Assembly (NCBI GenBank): GCA_020723345.1
Contig: DYJA01000005.1
Coordinates: 62,001 to 126,000, forward strand
Direction: 5' to 3'
From: Candidatus Aquidulcis sp.
Lineage (GTDB): Bacteria; Chloroflexota; Anaerolineae; UBA4142
DNA: 64,000 nucleotides
The notes beneath the pieces are model-generated. The model had not been told where the DNA came from. It saw only the letters and a list, made by a program, of their open reading frames with translations, and did not search any database. The stretch's first letter is position 1, and every line of letters starts with the position of its first letter. The translations under genes and the position numbers were made by a program. Shown one piece after another: positions 40,618 through 48,989 of this stretch.

Positions 40618-43011
40618 TCAATGCAATTTTGCTGATCGATCGAATAATAACGTTGCTATGATTACAAGAAGTGTCACCACCGTGATCGCAATCCCCACCT
40701 TCACCGACCACGGATCGAAAATGAATTCTACCTGTTTCGTCCCGGCGCGCACCGGCACCGCGCTCAACGCGACGTTCGCGCGCAGAATCGGCGCAGGCGT
40801 GCCATCAACGACCGCGCGCCAGCCGGGGTAATAGTAATTTTCACTCAGGACGAGCAAGCCATCGGCGGGCGCGTTGACGACGACGCGCGCGTGTTCTGGC
40901 GTGATGCGCTGGAAATCGGCGGCGTGCGCGCTGCGACTTGTTTCGCGACGAATCGGCGGCGCGGGCAGCACGACCGGCGACGCATCGGCGATGTACGCAA
41001 GGTACCACGGATCGAACGCGTCGGATGAAATTGCCGCGAGCACTTGATCATCGTTCGCGTTGTGAATCGCGTACGGCACGAACCACGCGCGCGGCATCGC
41101 ATCGTTCAAACGCAAGAGGCGCGTGTCGCCGTCGTTTGTGACGAGTTCGGCGTTTTGAAAACCGGGACGCCCGGTAATCGCATAGCGCACGTTCAGCAGC
41201 GACCATAATTTTTCTTCGGGCAAATTGTCGCGCAGAACATCGTAGCGCGCGATGCGAAGCGGACTGATGCCGCCGATCTCTTCCAGGTTGTACGCGACGC
41301 CGAAATGCCCCGGCATTTTGCCTTCGTCCACGACGCGGAACACGCCGCGATCACCCTGGATTGCCTGAATGATCGGCGTGACCGGATAGCGCGGTTTCGG
41401 TTCGGCATTATACGCTTGCGAATTGATGCTAAACAAATCGAAGACAATGAGAACAATCGCTAGTCCGCCGAATAAATTCGGCGTCTGAAGCAGGTGAAAA
41501 TCGGCTAAAGCCGATTGCGCGCCAGCCCGATTCATCGGGCTTGCATCTATTGAGGCGGACGATTGATCGTCCGCTAGCCGGATTCGCCACGCGACCAACA
41601 CGCTTGCCAGCACAAACAGCAACGTCATCAATCCGGCGCGCGTGCCAAGAAAGGCGACTTGCCCGGATTGTTTCAGCGTACCGGAAATGTAGAGCGTGCA
41701 AACAAACATCAAACTGATCGTCACACCGGCGGGAAGCAACGCCCATACGCGGCGCGCGCGTTTCACGTCGCTCGACGCGCGCATCAAATCGCGGAAACCA
41801 TAACCCGCGAGGATCGCGAGCGCAAAACTGATGACGAGCGCGAGTCGTTCCTGTCCGCGAAAGAGCGCAAAGCCGGGAACGAAAAGATAGAACAGGGCGT
41901 ACGCAAAAACGTAAAAGCCGAACGCGACCAGCAGCGAACCGAGCGCGAGCATTGCCCAGAAAATTTTTTCGCGCGAATGATTGACCCACAACGCAAAGAT
42001 CGCCAGCCACAGCGGCAAGATGCCGACGTACAACGGCGATTGAAACGCGCTGACAAAGCCGGGCAGAATCATTTGCAACGGATCGAGCGTCGGAAAACCG
42101 CGCGCGGCTTCCGCCCAACTGATCGCGGCGCGCGTCGAAATCATCTGGTATTCGAGCGTCGGCAGCCATTGCGCGGCGGAGATTCCCAGTGCGATGAAAA
42201 TCGTCAGCGCAAAACGTGATGCGTGATGCGTGTTCCGTGATGCGTGTTCCGTGTTCCGTTCTTGCCACACTCGCCACACAAAATAAATCGCGCACGCGTA
42301 CGCGACGAACATAAACGTCTGCGGATGTCCCGCGAGCGCGGCGATGCCGAGTGTGACGCCAGCGGCGATAAAATCAATTGGGACGCGGCTGAACGCGGCT
42401 GAACGCGGATTTTCTTTTCCATCCGCGCTTGTCCGCGCTAGTCCGCGTTCTACGAATAACAACGCGAGCGGCAGCCAGGTCGCGGTCTCCAATATCGCGA
42501 GTTGTTGCGGCGGATACGACGTGAGGTATCCGCCGAATGTAAACGTCAACGCGCTGGCAAGCGCGGCGAGGCGCGAACCGAGCAATCGCTTGGCAAACAA
42601 GTACGTGAACGCGCCCGCCAGAATGAAATGGACAAGCGCTTCGATTTCGAGATCGAGCAGCGCAAAATTCGCGCCGCGCAGCGCGACGACGATCAGCGTC
42701 CAGATCAAACCGACCGGGTAAAAGATCGCGCTCTGCACATCGGCAAGAAACGGATGACCGCCATTGAAATTGTCCGACCAGAGCGGCAAGCGTCCTTCCG
42801 CGAACGCGCGCGCCTCGTACATTCGAAACGCCCAGAACTGATCGGTGAAATCGCCGGGGGGAAAAACCGCGCGGTCTTCCAGGCGCGGCGTGATGATGCG
42901 CCAGAAGAAGAGGAGGACGAGCGCGGTGAGGAGCACAAACGGGAGAAGATTTATGATTTTCGACCCTTCGACTTTGCTCAGGGCAGGTTTAGGATTTATG
43001 ATTTGGCTCAT
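40618..43011 (-). CDS. YfhO-family multi-pass membrane protein (second copy)
   Basis: A 797-residue paralogue of the gene at 21069: PLWSDNFNGGHPFLADVQSAIFYPVG, FRGQERLALVISFALAILAGYGF and LSENYYYPGWRAVVDGTPAPILRAN are the YfhO landmarks. The start is the ATG at 43011, overlapping the stop of the GT39 gene upstream (ATGA); the first 60 codons of the track ORF are a shadow of that gene. Four repeat elements are in frame: the N-terminus itself (SQIINPKPALSKVEGSKIIN), an ACGCGGCTGA period-10 element, a GTGATGC heptad element, and the hairpin cluster at 41467-41574. About 90 residues are thus repeat-coded, all in loops or termini. Confidence 0.9.
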   Translation of the reverse strand: MSQIINPKPALSKVEGSKIINLLPFVLLTALVLLFFWRIITPRLEDRAVFPPGDFTDQFWAFRMYEARAFAEGRLPLWSDNFNGGHPFLADVQSAIFYPVGLIWTLIVVALRGANFALLDLEIEALVHFILAGAFTYLFAKRLLGSRLAALASALTFTFGGYLTSYPPQQLAILETATWLPLALLFVERGLARTSADGKENPRSAAFSRVPIDFIAAGVTLGIAALAGHPQTFMFVAYACAIYFVWRVWQERNTEHASRNTHHASRFALTIFIALGISAAQWLPTLEYQMISTRAAISWAEAARGFPTLDPLQMILPGFVSAFQSPLYVGILPLWLAIFALWVNHSREKIFWAMLALGSLLVAFGFYVFAYALFYLFVPGFALFRGQERLALVISFALAILAGYGFRDLMRASSDVKRARRVWALLPAGVTISLMFVCTLYISGTLKQSGQVAFLGTRAGLMTLLFVLASVLVAWRIRLADDQSSASIDASPMNRAGAQSALADFHLLQTPNLFGGLAIVLIVFDLFSINSQAYNAEPKPRYPVTPIIQAIQGDRGVFRVVDEGKMPGHFGVAYNLEEIGGISPLRIARYDVLRDNLPEEKLWSLLNVRYAITGRPGFQNAELVTNDGDTRLLRLNDAMPRAWFVPYAIHNANDDQVLAAISSDAFDPWYLAYIADASPVVLPAPPIRRETSRSAHAADFQRITPEHARVVVNAPADGLLVLSENYYYPGWRAVVDGTPAPILRANVALSAVPVRAGTKQVEFIFDPWSVKVGIAITVVTLLVIIATLLFDRSAKLH
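41467..41574 (-). repeat. Hairpin cluster in frame in YfhO gene (CGTCT-AGGTG family, copy 2)
   Basis: GCCGAATAAATTCGGC, AATCGGCTAAAGCCGATT, GCCCGATTCATCGGGC and GCGGACGATTGATCGTCCGC. The linker GCGTCTGAAGCAGGTGAAAA matches copy 1. It encodes LADDQSSASIDASPMNRAGA and the residues after it, between a membrane helix and the soluble domain. Confidence 0.85.
42215..42261 (-). repeat. GTGATGC / GTGTTCC heptad run in frame
   Basis: CGTGATG-CGTGATG-CGTGTTC-CGTGATG-CGTGTTC-CGTGTTC. It encodes NTEHASRNTHHASRF in the YfhO protein; the unit is related to 46830-46875 (NTQHVSRNTQHATR in the GT39 protein). Confidence 0.8.
42381..42453 (-). repeat. ACGCGGCTGA / GTCCGCGCTA period-10 inverted repeat in frame
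   Basis: Three ACGCGGCTGA-type units face three GTCCGCGCTT-type units. It encodes VERGLARTSADGKENPRSAA and a few further residues in the YfhO protein. Confidence 0.8.
42948..43008 (-). repeat. Repeat forming the N-terminal coding end of the second YfhO gene
   Basis: AAATCAT/AAATCCT/AAACCTG heptads, the CTGAG..GTCGAAGG unit and GGTCGAAAATCAT. The peptide PALSKVEGSKI parallels RPERSEGSKI at the start of ccmH. Confidence 0.75.
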
Positions 43012-45029
43012 GGCGCGATAGTGATTTGCGTCAACACAATTTGGTCGTTGGGCAAACGCGTGCCGGTTGCGTCGAAAACGGGAACGCGCGCGCGCGTGGT
43101 CGGATCGTACATGCCGACGCGAATCGTGTACGTACCGGCATCGTCGATTTGAATCTCGTGTACGTCGACGACTCGTTCGCCGGGCTGCCACGCCGTCGTC
43201 GGATGGAACGCGAACGCGGGCGCGCCATCGTGCTGCGCGACGACGCGGTTATCCGCCGCGACGACGTGCGCGAAGACAGTAAAGTCCTTTGCGGCTGGTT
43301 TGTCCGCGCGCCAGTATAACACAAGATGCAAGTTCCGCGCACCCTCGACGCGATAGCCCACCAGCGTCGCGTTACCGACGCGCGCGTCGACCGGGATCAT
43401 TTTCGATTCAAATTCGCGCGGCGTCAAGTACAACTGCAAACGAAAAATGTCAATCGGCGTTTCGGAAATGCGTTCGTCGTTCCGCGCCAAAAATTTTTCG
43501 ACGAATTGTCCGTCGTCCCACCAACCGGGTGACGCGGGAATGAACCAGATGCGCCGATAATCGCTATTCAGTTGGCGCAAAATTTTTTCGTCGGCGGGCG
43601 TTCCCCAATAATCTTTCGGCACCGTCAGCACCGGCAAATCGCCGCGATAATAGATCGCCGCCATTTCAGCAAAATTCTGGACGACGAAATCGTCGGGCTC
43701 GCGTCGGTCTTTGATGTACTGCATCAGCGCGCGCCAATTGGGCGACTTGGCGTACGCCGGATCGAAATAATAGTTGCCGAGCGCGTAGAGCGATGTGAGC
43801 AAGAAGAACAAACCCACAAACCCCAATAGCGAATTGCGAATTAGCAATCTCGCCTTCTGAATACTGAATACCGCATACTGAATTTGCCTCAGTCCAATCG
43901 CCAACGCCAAATAGTACGCCGGCGCGATGCCGTTCAAGTAGCGTTCGAGAAACAGCGGGCGACCAATCGAAACGATGAACTGCGCGAGCGTTGGAATCGC
44001 GATCCAGAGAAACAAAAACGCGGCAAGCGCGCGATTTTGTCGCGCGAGCAAAATCAGAATCGCGACGAGCGCGAGCGCGAGCGGCAACCACACTATCGCT
44101 TTGAAATCATCCGGCACTGTGTCGCTCAGCATAAAACTCGCCAACGTCCGGCTGAACACGTCGAGCAACGAAACGCCGCTCTCCGCGCTCGCTTCGCCGT
44201 ACGTCGTGATGCGATTCGTGCCGAACAAGACCCAGGGCGCGTACAGCAAACCAATCACGATTTGCGCGCCGATCCAACGCGCCAGCGTCCGCCATCGCCG
44301 CGCGGAGAGCGCAAACGCAAAAACAAAAATATTTTCGGCGACGAGGATGAAGGTATCGTAGTAGTGGGTGTAGAGACTGGCGAGAGTGGTGAGAACGTAC
44401 AATGATAAATTAAAAATGACAAACCCTGGCACCGCCCGCCAGGGCAGGTGTGACAAACCCCGTTTTCCAATCTCTAATCTCCAATCTCCAATCTCCAACC
44501 GCCACCACCGCCACAAAAAAATCAGCGCGAGCAAACTGAGCGCGGGCCACATCGTGTAATTGCGGACGTCTTGCGAATGCCAAATCTGGTACGGATTGAT
44601 CGCGATCAGCGCGGCGGCAATCCATGCGACTATGTCATTGCGAGCGGAGCGAAGCAATCCCCAATGCGGCGGAGGAGCTTGCTTCGTCGCGTCGCTCCTC
44701 ACAGTGACAACACGCGTCAACCGATACAACAACGGCACGCACAAGACGCCGAAGAACGCGGAGAAATAGCGCGTCGCAAACTCGCTCGCGCCCGCGACGG
44801 CGATCCAGACGCGCAGCGCGAGGTACGGCAGCGGCGGATTCGGTTCAATCGTGCTGATCCCTTTCCACAATCCTTCCCAGGTACGCTGCACGAAAATCAC
44901 CGTGAACGCTTCGTCGCCGCGCAGCGAGATGAAATCCAAGCGATACACGCGCAGAATGAACGCGACCAACGTGATCGCCAAAACCGCAACCCAGGTTCGA
45001 TTGATTACGCGCCCTCTTTCATCTCTCAT
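43008..45029 (-). CDS. GT39/PMT-like membrane glycosyltransferase with C-terminal beta domain
   Basis: A 673-residue multi-pass protein. The acidic loop is LRGDEAFTVIFVQRTW, followed by IEPNPPLPYLALRVW, then about 11 helices and a C-terminal beta domain (VFAHVVAADNRVVAQHDGAP, YTIRVGMYDPTTRARVPVFD) like that at 12962 and 18334. Three repeats are in frame: SDATKQAPPPHWGLLRSARN, RLEIGDWRLEIGKRGLSHLP and RQIQYAVFSIQKARLLIRNS. The first codons (MRDERG) also come from an ATCTTTC heptad run. It starts 10 bases after the methyltransferase stop and overlaps the YfhO start. Substrates are unknown; a surface glycan role is inferred. Confidence 0.87.
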   Translation of the reverse strand: MRDERGRVINRTWVAVLAITLVAFILRVYRLDFISLRGDEAFTVIFVQRTWEGLWKGISTIEPNPPLPYLALRVWIAVAGASEFATRYFSAFFGVLCVPLLYRLTRVVTVRSDATKQAPPPHWGLLRSARNDIVAWIAAALIAINPYQIWHSQDVRNYTMWPALSLLALIFLWRWWRLEIGDWRLEIGKRGLSHLPWRAVPGFVIFNLSLYVLTTLASLYTHYYDTFILVAENIFVFAFALSARRWRTLARWIGAQIVIGLLYAPWVLFGTNRITTYGEASAESGVSLLDVFSRTLASFMLSDTVPDDFKAIVWLPLALALVAILILLARQNRALAAFLFLWIAIPTLAQFIVSIGRPLFLERYLNGIAPAYYLALAIGLRQIQYAVFSIQKARLLIRNSLLGFVGLFFLLTSLYALGNYYFDPAYAKSPNWRALMQYIKDRREPDDFVVQNFAEMAAIYYRGDLPVLTVPKDYWGTPADEKILRQLNSDYRRIWFIPASPGWWDDGQFVEKFLARNDERISETPIDIFRLQLYLTPREFESKMIPVDARVGNATLVGYRVEGARNLHLVLYWRADKPAAKDFTVFAHVVAADNRVVAQHDGAPAFAFHPTTAWQPGERVVDVHEIQIDDAGTYTIRVGMYDPTTRARVPVFDATGTRLPNDQIVLTQITIAP
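43829..43884 (-). repeat. AATACTG period-7 repeat in frame in GT39 gene
   Basis: TAGCGAATTGCGAATTAGC and CTGAATA-CTGAATA-CCGCATA-CTGAAT-type heptads. It encodes QIQYAVFSIQKARLLIRNSL at a helix boundary; the same unit occurs at 57982-58044. Confidence 0.75.
44402..44500 (-). repeat. CCAATCT heptads plus CCTGGC..GCCAGGG palindrome in frame
   Basis: CCAATCT-CTAATCT-CCAATCT-CCAATCT heptads next to an ACCCTGGC/GCCAGGG-type palindrome. It encodes RLEIGDWRLEIGKRGLSHLP and the following residues up to FVIFNLSL. The heptad matches 2065-2148. Confidence 0.8.
44634..44708 (-). repeat. GTCATTGCGAG..GAAGCAATC type repeat in frame
   Basis: The palindromic GTCATTGCGAGCGGAGCGAAGCAATC ... CTCACAGTGAC element, a type found between genes in many Chloroflexota and other bacteria. 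Here it is in frame and encodes DATKQAPPPHWGLLRSARND. Another copy is at 52765-52846. Confidence 0.8.
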
Positions 45030-45042
45030 CTTTCATCTGTCA
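45014..45042 (-). repeat. ATCTTTC heptad run at the GT39 start codon
   Basis: TTTCATC-TCTCATC-TTTCATC-TGTCAGC. It spans the gap between the methyltransferase stop and the GT39 start and supplies the first codons. Confidence 0.65.
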
Positions 45043-45789
45043 GCGTTTCCGCGCCAGCGCGAGCAGGGACACTCCGAATGGCGCATCTGCACGCGCGACC
45101 AGCCGCATTTCCGCGACGTACAACGCGCCCAAGATCGCATTGACGACGCGCGGCAGCGGCGTGAGATCAGAACGAATCGTTTTGCCTTCGCCGAACACGC
45201 GCCGCAACAGACGGTCTGCCGCGATTGCCGGGAACATCAGCGCGTTCGCGTGCGTCAGTCGTTCGACGGTCATCCCCGCGCGCGTAATCTCCGCGCGCAG
45301 ATCGCGCGCGGAGTAGCGCCGCTGATGCCCGACCGCGACATCGTGCATGCTCCACAACCATTGATACGCGGGCAGCTGAACGATCAGCCGTCCGCCGGGT
45401 TTCAGCACGCGCGCAATTTCGGCGAATGTCGTCTGGTCGTCGGCAATGTTGCAAATCACTTCAAATGAAATCGCAAGATCGAACGAGTCACTCGGAAAAG
45501 GCAATTCGTTTAGCGACGCGATAAACGCGCGTTTGATCCCGCGCACGCGGCAAAAATCAATCGCCTGATCGGAAATGTCAACGCCGATTGCCGCGCCGTA
45601 CTGTTGCAGCAGTTCCAAGTTCGCGCCCGTGCCGCACCCACCATCGAGCATCAGCGCGTCGCGCGGCGCGTAACGATCCAGCCATGCCTTGATCAATGTC
45701 CGCACGCCGCGGTACCACCAATACCGATCCTCCAGTTCGAACATCACCCGGTACTCTGCCGGGTACATCAACATGTCCTCGCGTTTCAC
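45040..45789 (-). CDS. Class I SAM-dependent methyltransferase
   Basis: A 249-residue methyltransferase. It opens with an aromatic segment (YRVMFELEDRYWWYRGVRTLI) often seen in methyltransferases of glycan gene clusters, then SAM motif I MLDGGCGTGANLELL, AIGVDISDQAI, the post-motif FDLAISFEVICNIAD and ARVLKPGGRLIVQLPAYQWLWSMHD. The start is a GTG at 45789 after GAGGCA; an ATG at 45774 with GAGGAC is an alternative. It lies 6 bases after one GT39 gene and 10 before another, so it probably modifies the same glycan or lipid carrier. No known substrate motif was recognised. Confidence 0.88.
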   Translation of the reverse strand: MKREDMLMYPAEYRVMFELEDRYWWYRGVRTLIKAWLDRYAPRDALMLDGGCGTGANLELLQQYGAAIGVDISDQAIDFCRVRGIKRAFIASLNELPFPSDSFDLAISFEVICNIADDQTTFAEIARVLKPGGRLIVQLPAYQWLWSMHDVAVGHQRRYSARDLRAEITRAGMTVERLTHANALMFPAIAADRLLRRVFGEGKTIRSDLTPLPRVVNAILGALYVAEMRLVARADAPFGVSLLALARKR

Positions 45790-45795
45790 TCTGCC

Positions 45796-47829
45796 TCAAT
45801 CGATGTGAATTCCGCCGAGCGTTACAATTTCCCCAAGCGGGTTACCGGTCGCCGCGTGATACGGCACGACTTGCCAACGATATTTGCCCGGTCGCGTGCT
45901 CGGCGCGATCAACACAGCGCGCGTATCTACGATGATCTTTTTTGCTTCCCAGGTCGAGCTGCCGGAACGATTACCCAACGGAATCGCATCCCATTGTCCG
46001 ACGCGCGCACCGGTTTGATCCACCAAACGCAACGATATGGCGTAATCTTCGCCGACCAGCTCGTCGATCTGCCAATACAATTTAACAATCACGCGCGCAC
46101 CCGGCGCGACGGACGTCGGTGCGGCGTACCCGCGCAATCGCAAATGTCCGTCGAACGCAACGTCGCGCGGATGCGCGATGTCGGGCGCGCGCGCAACCGG
46201 CAACGCGCGCGCGAACAGTGAGAGCGCGATTTCGGTGCTCGTTCCGGGAAATTGCGCCTGATCGAGCAGAACGCCTTCCTGGTTCAGCAATTTTTCGATG
46301 CGCGCGTCCGGATCGTCGAACGGCACATGCAGCGCGAGATACCAGACGCGCGCGTTGTTGCGATACGCGTCGCGCACCACCGCACGATCGGCGTCGGGCG
46401 ATGGTTTGCCGTCGGCGCGCAAGATCGGCAGCGTCGTCATCGGCACACGATCGTCCGCGTAGTAGCGATACAGTTCCTCGGTGTGCGGCGAATTGAGAAT
46501 GAGAAAATCGCCGGGCTGCGCGCGCTCGCGCAGCGATTCCGCCCACGCGCGATGATCGTCCTTGCCGAACCGCGGATCGAAAAACCAATTATTCAGGGAC
46601 AAGATCGCGCCGACCACGCACACACCCAGCGCGGCAAGCGCGAACGGTCGCCGCCAACGCGCGAGCGCGGCAAGCCCCGCCGCGACGCCGAGATAAAACG
46701 CCGGGCTGATCGCGATGAGATAGCGTGAGTTTTGATAGAGTGGGCGAACGAGTGAAATGACGAGGACACCGAGAATCGGAAGGAAGATGTATGCCAAATT
46801 CAAAATTCGAAATTCGCAATTCGCAATGCGTGTTGCGTGTTGCGTGTTGCGTGATACATGCTGCGTGTTGAGTGGATCTGAATTTTGAATTTTGATTTTC
46901 AAATTAGGAATTAAGGTGCCAAGCACGAACAACACAAGCATCACTGCATCGAACCACATCGCTTGTGCCCAATCGAGTGTGATGCCGACGCTGAACGAGT
47001 TGAGCAAATCGCGCAGCATCACGTCGAGCGGGACGAAATAGGGTCCCGTGTTCGCGTTGCCTGCCACGCTCGTCGATACTTGTGGAATTAGAAAGATCAC
47101 GGACGCGAACGGGAGCGCGGGCAGAAAAACAAACCAGCGCGCGCGCGGCATTTGCCAGACGAGAACCAAAATCAGAAGCGCGTGGAACGGAAAAAGGAAA
47201 AGCGCGAAATAATGTGTGTACAGCGTGGCGATTGCAGAAAGACAATAAATAAAAAACCCAAAATAGGATACTGATGAACGCTGATGAACACTGATCAAAT
47301 TTTCTTTATCTGTGTTAATCTGTGTTAATCTGTGTCCTGTATCAAACGCGCGCGTGAGCGCGTAGACCGCGAGCGTACTCCAGAACAACACGAGGGCGTA
47401 CGGGCGCGCTTCTTGCGCGTACCAGATGTAGAATGGGGAGAGCGCACCCAGCGATGCAGCAATCAACGCCGCCGGGCTACCGAGCCAGCGGCGCGCGAGC
47501 GCGTACAGCAACGGAATCGTCGCGACGTTGGCGAGGACGGAGAAAAAGCGGAGCGCGAACTCACTCGTGCCGAACGCGCGGACGAGAAAATGGAGCATGA
47601 GAAAATAACACTGCGGCACGGTATCCGTCGTGACGATGTTTTGGATCAGAATCGTGTTCGCCAGCACTGTGCCCAGATCGCGCGTGGCGCGGTAGACGCT
47701 GAGACTTTCGTCCCACCAGATCGCCTGCGCGTCCAGGCGGTACACGCGCAGCGCGAACGCGAGCAGAATGATCAGCAAGAGCGCGGCGCGTTCGAGAGTT
47801 GGCGGGGAAAATGATCGCACGGATTTCAT
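45796..47829 (-). CDS. GT39/PMT-like membrane glycosyltransferase
   Basis: A 677-residue multi-pass protein. The acidic loop is IWWDESLSVYRATRDLGT, followed by DTVPQCYFLMLHFLVRAFG, helices, and a soluble C-terminal part with a beta domain (LRLRGYAAPTSVAPGARVIVKLYWQ) that is more diverged than in the paralogues. Two repeats are in frame: DTGHRLTQINTDKENLISVH (period 10) and KIKIQNSDPLNTQHVSRNTQ with following residues (nested heptads), each in a loop between helices. The start is the ATG at 47829, 9 bases from a TATAAT, so nearly leaderless; the 25 extra codons of the track ORF are upstream of the promoter. It heads the minus-strand glycan block. Confidence 0.87.
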   Translation of the reverse strand: MKSVRSFSPPTLERAALLLIILLAFALRVYRLDAQAIWWDESLSVYRATRDLGTVLANTILIQNIVTTDTVPQCYFLMLHFLVRAFGTSEFALRFFSVLANVATIPLLYALARRWLGSPAALIAASLGALSPFYIWYAQEARPYALVLFWSTLAVYALTRAFDTGHRLTQINTDKENLISVHQRSSVSYFGFFIYCLSAIATLYTHYFALFLFPFHALLILVLVWQMPRARWFVFLPALPFASVIFLIPQVSTSVAGNANTGPYFVPLDVMLRDLLNSFSVGITLDWAQAMWFDAVMLVLFVLGTLIPNLKIKIQNSDPLNTQHVSRNTQHATRIANCEFRILNLAYIFLPILGVLVISLVRPLYQNSRYLIAISPAFYLGVAAGLAALARWRRPFALAALGVCVVGAILSLNNWFFDPRFGKDDHRAWAESLRERAQPGDFLILNSPHTEELYRYYADDRVPMTTLPILRADGKPSPDADRAVVRDAYRNNARVWYLALHVPFDDPDARIEKLLNQEGVLLDQAQFPGTSTEIALSLFARALPVARAPDIAHPRDVAFDGHLRLRGYAAPTSVAPGARVIVKLYWQIDELVGEDYAISLRLVDQTGARVGQWDAIPLGNRSGSSTWEAKKIIVDTRAVLIAPSTRPGKYRWQVVPYHAATGNPLGEIVTLGGIHID
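46796..46915 (-). repeat. Nested AAATTCG and TGCGTGT heptad repeats in frame
   Basis: AAATTCG-type heptads flank a TGCGTGT-TGCGTGT-TGCGTGT core, with GAATTTTGAATTTTGATTTT-type units at the other side: one repeat inserted into another. It encodes about 38 residues in a GT39 loop. Confidence 0.8.
47265..47338 (-). repeat. CTGATGAACA / ATCTGTGTTA period-10 inverted repeat in frame
   Basis: CTGATGAACG-CTGATGAACA-CTGATCAAAT faces ATCTGTGTTA-ATCTGTGTTA-ATCTGTGT, bounded by AGGAT and TCCT. It encodes TGHRLTQINTDKENLISVHQ and a few further residues. Related to 9529-9600. Confidence 0.85.
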
Positions 47830-47838
47830 CGCGCGGGC

Positions 47839-47866
47839 ATTATACCGCGAGTGGAAAGGAATACAA
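47839..47866 (-). promoter_or_regulatory. Promoter of the GT39 gene at 47829, near-leaderless
   Basis: TTGTAT, a 16-bp spacer and TATAAT (47839-47844) on the minus strand, 9 bases from the ATG. Confidence 0.6.
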
Positions 47867-47909
47867 AGTAGACACGTAGACAAGAAAACAAATAGGCATT
47901 GCAATTTGT

Positions 47910-48899
47910 CTACTTGTTAACCTGGATACTGGTAACCGGCTTGGGCTGCTTCTCCAACACCGGCAACATTTTCAAGAATGGTTCTTTCGCGCGCGCGGCG
48001 ATGAACTTGACCGTCAGACTGCGCGTCTGCCGGTGCTCAAACCCGGCGGATTCGAGCGCGGCGGCGACGCCGCTTTCGTAATCGCGCACGCTGCAATAAA
48101 TCGGATGATGCGGCGCTGCCCACAGCAACGATAGCGCGCCGCGCAGCAATTCGTCGGCGTGCTCGCGCGCTTGGGGGTGCAAACCAAAGCGGAGCCAATA
48201 CGCCGCACGTCCGCGCCGGATGCGCGCCGCGCCGGCAAGTTCGCCGTCGATTTCCAAAATGTAGCCCGCGCCGCGCGACTGATCCCACCAATCGCCCATC
48301 TTGCCGCCCTGACCTTCCGGCGACAACATGCCTTCGGCGAGTTGCACGGGGCGCGGGGTGAGTTCGGTGTAGAGCCGCAGCAAATTCCAACCATCGCGCG
48401 CGCGCTGACGACGCAGCAAATCCGTCTTCGTTAGTCCGGGAAGCCAATCGTCCAAACAAAAAATATCTTCGCGCGCGTACGCATTGAAACCGGCTTGGCG
48501 AAAAACTTCCTCCATCCCGTTGCCCGGCGGAATTTGCGCGAACACGCGTTGACCGCCGCGCGCGCCGATTTCTTTCGCGCACTCGGCGAGCAGGCGATAC
48601 CAAATCGAAACCGCGTCGTCGTGCGCGTCGAGCGCGGGCGCGAGATAAGAAATGTCGGCTTCGGGACGACCGCGGCGCGCGCGCGCCTGCAAAAAACCGA
48701 CCGCGCGGACGCGGCGCGTCGCGGATGGGTACAACACAATCGTCTCCGCGCCAACGGCGCTGATCGGCAAATGTCCCGCCAGCGCGGCTTGCAAAGGCGT
48801 GTGGGGCCACAACACCGCGCGCTCTAGATCCAACTGCACGCCGCGCGTTTGCAATTGCTGAATCGCGATCAAGTCGTCCAAACCAAGCCAGTGTGACAT
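47910..48899 (-). CDS. GNAT/FemAB-like acyltransferase superfamily protein
   Basis: A 329-residue protein without membrane segments. Its C-terminal half (RGAGYILEIDGELAGAARIRRGRAAYWLRFGLHP...ADELLRGALSLLWAAPHHPIYCSVRDYESGVAAALESAGFE) follows the GNAT pattern of beta strands, an acetyl-CoA loop region and a final strand-helix pair; the N-terminal half may be a degenerate second GNAT copy (GFLQARARRGRPEADISYLAP). No substrate can be named. The start ATG at 48899 has GGGACAG some 9 bases upstream. It is separated by a promoter from the GT39 gene downstream and by a large palindrome from rel upstream. Confidence 0.7.
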   Translation of the reverse strand: MSHWLGLDDLIAIQQLQTRGVQLDLERAVLWPHTPLQAALAGHLPISAVGAETIVLYPSATRRVRAVGFLQARARRGRPEADISYLAPALDAHDDAVSIWYRLLAECAKEIGARGGQRVFAQIPPGNGMEEVFRQAGFNAYAREDIFCLDDWLPGLTKTDLLRRQRARDGWNLLRLYTELTPRPVQLAEGMLSPEGQGGKMGDWWDQSRGAGYILEIDGELAGAARIRRGRAAYWLRFGLHPQAREHADELLRGALSLLWAAPHHPIYCSVRDYESGVAAALESAGFEHRQTRSLTVKFIAARAKEPFLKMLPVLEKQPKPVTSIQVNK

Positions 48900-48989
48900 T
48901 TTTTCTGTCCCGCGGCAATTATTTTACCGCAAGAGAGGGGAATTGACAAGAGCATGAAAATGAAATCCAGGGATTTGTCAATGTCGCGG

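Noticed and set aside
40618-43191. Long N-terminal extension of the YfhO ORF
   Set aside because: The first 60 codons overlap the 3' end of the GT39 gene in another frame; the ATG at 43011 is coupled to its stop codon.
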